Shown piece by piece: positions 61,713 to 64,000 of a stretch of DNA of 64,000 nt. The DNA lies in the NCBI GenBank assembly GCA_045580875.1, contig JAZNOP010000051.1:36641-100640 (forward strand), given 5' to 3'. Positions within the stretch are counted from its first letter, which is position 1, and every line of letters starts with the position of its first letter. The notes under the pieces are model-generated. The model searched no databases and was not told the origin of the DNA. It worked only from the letters and a program-made list of their open reading frames with translations. The DNA is from SIG598 sp045580875 (GTDB lineage Bacteria > Bacillota > Clostridia > Oscillospirales > Acutalibacteraceae). Both the position numbers and the translations under genes were made by a program.

Positions 61713-61920
61713 GAATTTTCATCCTTACTTCTTTGCAGAGCCCGACAAACCATTGACAGCACCGCAAAAATTTTGTATATTTATATAATAACAAGAATTA
61801 TTCTGTTGTCAAATGATTTGTTGAGATTAGAGTTCACGTTTGCGTGAAATTATGAATTATTATGAAAATGTTACCCGGAGAGGAGGCGTATCTGCCTGAA
61901 TATGGCGGATACGGTGTGAT

Positions 61921-62958
61921 TTGTCTACTCTTGATATCGGTATTGATGTAGGAATAGATCTCGGTACATCAGCCGTAAAAATTTATACTCCCGACAGGGG
62001 AATAGTGCTTAACGAGCCTGCCGTGGTTGCAATTGACCGTGATACAGACGAAATTATAACCATTGGAACTGAAGCATATAATATGCTCGGCAGAACATCA
62101 GACCGTATAGCAATAGTGTATCCGCTGCGTGACGGTGTAATTTCAAATTACGAGCTTACTGAAGCCATGCTTACGATGTTTGTACGTATGGTCTGCGGAA
62201 ACAAGATGTTCATGCCGCGAGTTGTTGTATGTGTTCCTAATGGTGTTACTGATGTTGAAAAGCGTGCTGTTGTCGATGCGTTGAGAGCTGCCGGAGCACG
62301 AAAGGTTTGTCTGATTGATGAAGCTGTAGCAGCAGCGCTGGGCGCAGAGATTGATATTGCTCAGCCGGTTGGCCGGATTGTATGCGATATCGGAGCCGGA
62401 ACAACCGATATAGGAGTCCTCAGTCTTAACGGACTTTCAGTATCTGATTCGATAAAGGTTGCCGGAAATGCTTTTGATGCAGCTATAATCAAGCAGATAA
62501 AGCAGAATCATAATCTGCTTATAGGACCGAGAACAGCAGAAAATATTAAAAAAGAAATCGGCTGTGTCTTTCCGCGTGACCGCCTTCTGACAGGAATTGT
62601 AAAGGGGCGTGATGCATCGACCGGTATGCCTAGACAGATCGAGATTACTTCGGATGAGCTTCTTGAAGCAATGCAGGATCCGGGGATTCTGATATGCCGC
62701 GCCGTGCAGGGTGTGCTTGAACGTACAAAACCGGAGCTTGTCGGAGACCTTTACGAACAGGGTCTTATTCTCACCGGCGGCGGATCAATGCTTTACGGTA
62801 TGGATAAGCTGCTGTCGAAAAAGACAAAACTGCGTGTACTTCTGGCGCATGATCCGCAGTTCTGTGTTGTACTTGGAACAGGTCTTGCAATGGGCTTTAT
62901 GGATGCGGCTTCAGATGTTGAACTTGCCACGTCACCGCTCGATATATATAGCTACTGA
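61921..62958 (+). CDS. MreB/Mbl-like rod-shape actin
   Basis: This 345-residue bacterial actin has phosphate-1 GIDLGTSAVKIYTPDRG, phosphate-2 CDIGAGTTDIGVLSL and the adenosine block LTGGGSMLYGMD. It directs cell-wall synthesis along the cell side. I take the TTG start at 61921; the nearest strong ribosome-binding site (GAGGAGG at 61880) is about 35 bases away, so the start is uncertain. A terminator follows. The next gene is sigG, which might mean a sporulation-linked paralogue. The sequence does not tell MreB, Mbl and MreBH apart. Confidence 0.88.
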   Translation: MSTLDIGIDVGIDLGTSAVKIYTPDRGIVLNEPAVVAIDRDTDEIITIGTEAYNMLGRTSDRIAIVYPLRDGVISNYELTEAMLTMFVRMVCGNKMFMPRVVVCVPNGVTDVEKRAVVDALRAAGARKVCLIDEAVAAALGAEIDIAQPVGRIVCDIGAGTTDIGVLSLNGLSVSDSIKVAGNAFDAAIIKQIKQNHNLLIGPRTAENIKKEIGCVFPRDRLLTGIVKGRDASTGMPRQIEITSDELLEAMQDPGILICRAVQGVLERTKPELVGDLYEQGLILTGGGSMLYGMDKLLSKKTKLRVLLAHDPQFCVVLGTGLAMGFMDAASDVELATSPLDIYSY

Positions 62959-62978
62959 TTAATTTTACAGCAAATAAT

Positions 62979-63014
62979 GCCGCGTTGGAATGTAATTTCC
63001 GACGCGGTTTTTTA
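62979..63014 (+). terminator. Terminator of the mreB-like gene
   Basis: CCGCGTTGGAA and TTCCGACGCGG (one G-U), followed by TTTTTT. Confidence 0.92.
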
Positions 63015-63095
63015 TGTCTGCAGAATTGAGATGTATCTGAGAGTGAATATCTGCCAATAATACTATGGACAAGATATCAGTCAGGGGGATACATC

Positions 63096-63863
63096 ATGCA
63101 GTATAATAAAGTTGAAGTTTGCGGTGTAAATACAAGTAAGCTCAAGCTGTTGAGCGAAGCGGAGAAGGTTGCACTTTTAAAAAGAAGCAGAGACGGTGAT
63201 CTTGAGGCAAGAGAAGAACTTGTCAAAGGAAATCTGCGTCTTGTATTATCTGTGATACAGCGTTTTACTAATCGCGGAGAGAATCCTGATGATCTCTTTC
63301 AGGTTGGCTGTATTGGTCTGATAAAAGCTATAGATAACTTTGATCTGAATCAGCAGGTCAGATTTTCAACCTATGCAGTTCCGATGATTATCGGCGAGAT
63401 AAGGCGGTATCTCAGAGACAATAATTCTGTGCGTGTCAGCCGGTCACTGAGAGATACAGCATATCGCGCCATGCAGGTAAAGGAGCGCATGACAGCCGAA
63501 AACGGGAGAGAGCCGCAGATTGAGGAGATTGCAAAGGAACTTGAAATGTCGCGTGAATCAGTTGTAATGGCGCTTGAGTCTATCGTTGAGCCTGTATCGC
63601 TGTATGAGTCGGTTTATTCAGACGGTGGTGATACGATATATGTTATGGATCAGATAGGCGACAACAATGATGACATGAACTGGCTTAACGAAATTGCACT
63701 GAAAGAAGCAATCATGAATCTGAGCGACAGGGAGAAGCTTATACTTACAATGAGGTTCATGCAGGGAAGAACACAGATGGAGGTAGCAGAGGAAATAGGA
63801 ATATCACAGGCACAGGTAAGCCGTCTGGAGAAAGGTGCGCTGAAACGGATAAAAAGCGAGTAA
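63096..63863 (+). CDS. sigG: RNA polymerase sporulation sigma factor SigG
   Basis: This 255-residue late forespore sigma factor has the N-terminal NKVEVCGVNTSKLKLL, the SigG hallmark recognised by the anti-sigma protein Gin. Region 2 has DDLFQVGCIGLIKAIDNFD. Region 4.2 is EEIGISQAQVSRLEKGALK. It shows that the organism is or was a spore-former. Its usual neighbours spoIIGA and sigE are not upstream; an MreB-like gene is. CAGGGGGATAC precedes the ATG. Confidence 0.96.
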   Translation: MQYNKVEVCGVNTSKLKLLSEAEKVALLKRSRDGDLEAREELVKGNLRLVLSVIQRFTNRGENPDDLFQVGCIGLIKAIDNFDLNQQVRFSTYAVPMIIGEIRRYLRDNNSVRVSRSLRDTAYRAMQVKERMTAENGREPQIEEIAKELEMSRESVVMALESIVEPVSLYESVYSDGGDTIYVMDQIGDNNDDMNWLNEIALKEAIMNLSDREKLILTMRFMQGRTQMEVAEEIGISQAQVSRLEKGALKRIKSE

Positions 63864-63870
63864 TAAATAT

Positions 63871-63899
63871 CCCCCGGTCAAACCGGGGGTATTTCATAT
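63871..63899 (+). terminator. Probable terminator after sigG
   Basis: CCCCCGG, loop TCAAA, CCGGGGG then TATTTCAT. The stem is short but GC-rich. Confidence 0.7.
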
Positions 63900-64000
63900 G
63901 CGGGCAAAGCCCTATGTTCTTCGCGTAACACGTCAACGCGTAAGTACGATCTGCCAGCTGCTTAAAGATTGTTACTTGCGACCTGTAAACGGGCTGACTC
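63900..64000. other. Window end without a recognised gene
   Basis: After the sigG terminator there are 101 bases to the end. They contain GCGGGCAAAGCCC and scattered partial palindromes (GCGTAAGTA near the middle, TTACTTGCG near the end). A minus-strand frame is open but gives no recognisable protein. I cannot say what it is. Confidence 0.3.

Noticed and set aside
63015..63095. SigF/SigG-type promoter ahead of sigG
   Set aside because: A TGAATA is present, but no -10 at the proper distance could be read.
1..64000. CRISPR array, insertion sequences, prophage or rRNA
   Set aside because: No regularly spaced repeats, transposase, integrase, phage structural genes or rRNA sequences were found.

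Overview
This window looks like chromosome from a spore-forming member of the Clostridia, most likely the Oscillospiraceae/Ruminococcaceae (inference). Support comes from PolC-type DNA polymerase III, the forespore sigma factor SigG, T-box, TPP and ZTP RNA switches, ECF vitamin transporters, several TTG starts, strong Shine-Dalgarno sequences, textbook sigma-A promoters, and an anaerobe's redox kit (FprA/rubredoxin, flavin- and ferredoxin-linked oxidoreductases). It is mostly core-genome material. I saw no insertion sequence, prophage, CRISPR array or rRNA operon.

Layout. 1-3.8 kb: 3' part of polC and a type IIA topoisomerase A subunit. 3.9-4.7 kb: thiT behind a TPP riboswitch and attenuator. 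4.7-7.9 kb: DUF1015 protein, YhhN-family membrane protein, dusB. 7.9-13.5 kb: flavin reductase, pyk, ybaK, a GltD-like oxidoreductase, fprA and a 52-residue rubredoxin. 13.6-18.3 kb: a three-subunit NAD(P)/ferredoxin oxidoreductase operon that resembles the Sporomusa-type Nfn (Stn) transhydrogenase, plus a 91-residue protein. 18.4-20.2 kb: a tryptophan T-box driving an orphan trpB. 20.2-24.3 kb: metF, a separate MetH-reactivation protein, and metH. 24.4-33.3 kb: pncB, a 36-residue membrane protein, a YibE/F protein, an acyltransferase with a zinc ribbon, an HTH regulator, a CoiA-like protein and an O-antigen-ligase-like protein.

33.4-46.8 kb is one long purine operon: purE-C-F-M-N-O-H-D-L-fhs. 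It has a strong promoter and a ZTP riboswitch with a terminator. It carries nearly the whole path from PRPP to IMP plus the formyl-THF source, and the switch senses exactly that formyl-THF shortage. Two features are unusual. PurF lacks the N-terminal cysteine and other glutaminase residues. The usual fused PurH is split into an AICAR transformylase and an archaeal-type IMP cyclohydrolase (PurO).

46.9-49.5 kb: two tRNAs behind a consensus promoter, bioY and a GH13 glucosidase. 49.6-52.3 kb: an XRE repressor plus ImmA/IrrE metallopeptidase pair transcribed away from dinB (Pol IV) and a 78-residue partner. A 24-bp dyad covers the dinB -10 box. By analogy with DdrO/IrrE of Deinococcus, this looks like a small protease-triggered DNA-damage circuit, and it is my leading candidate for an undescribed system. 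52.3-64 kb: membrane proteins, a GltS-like symporter, tRNA-Pro, an APH(3')-type kinase gene, mtaB, an ABC-F protein, nth, an MreB-like protein and sigG.
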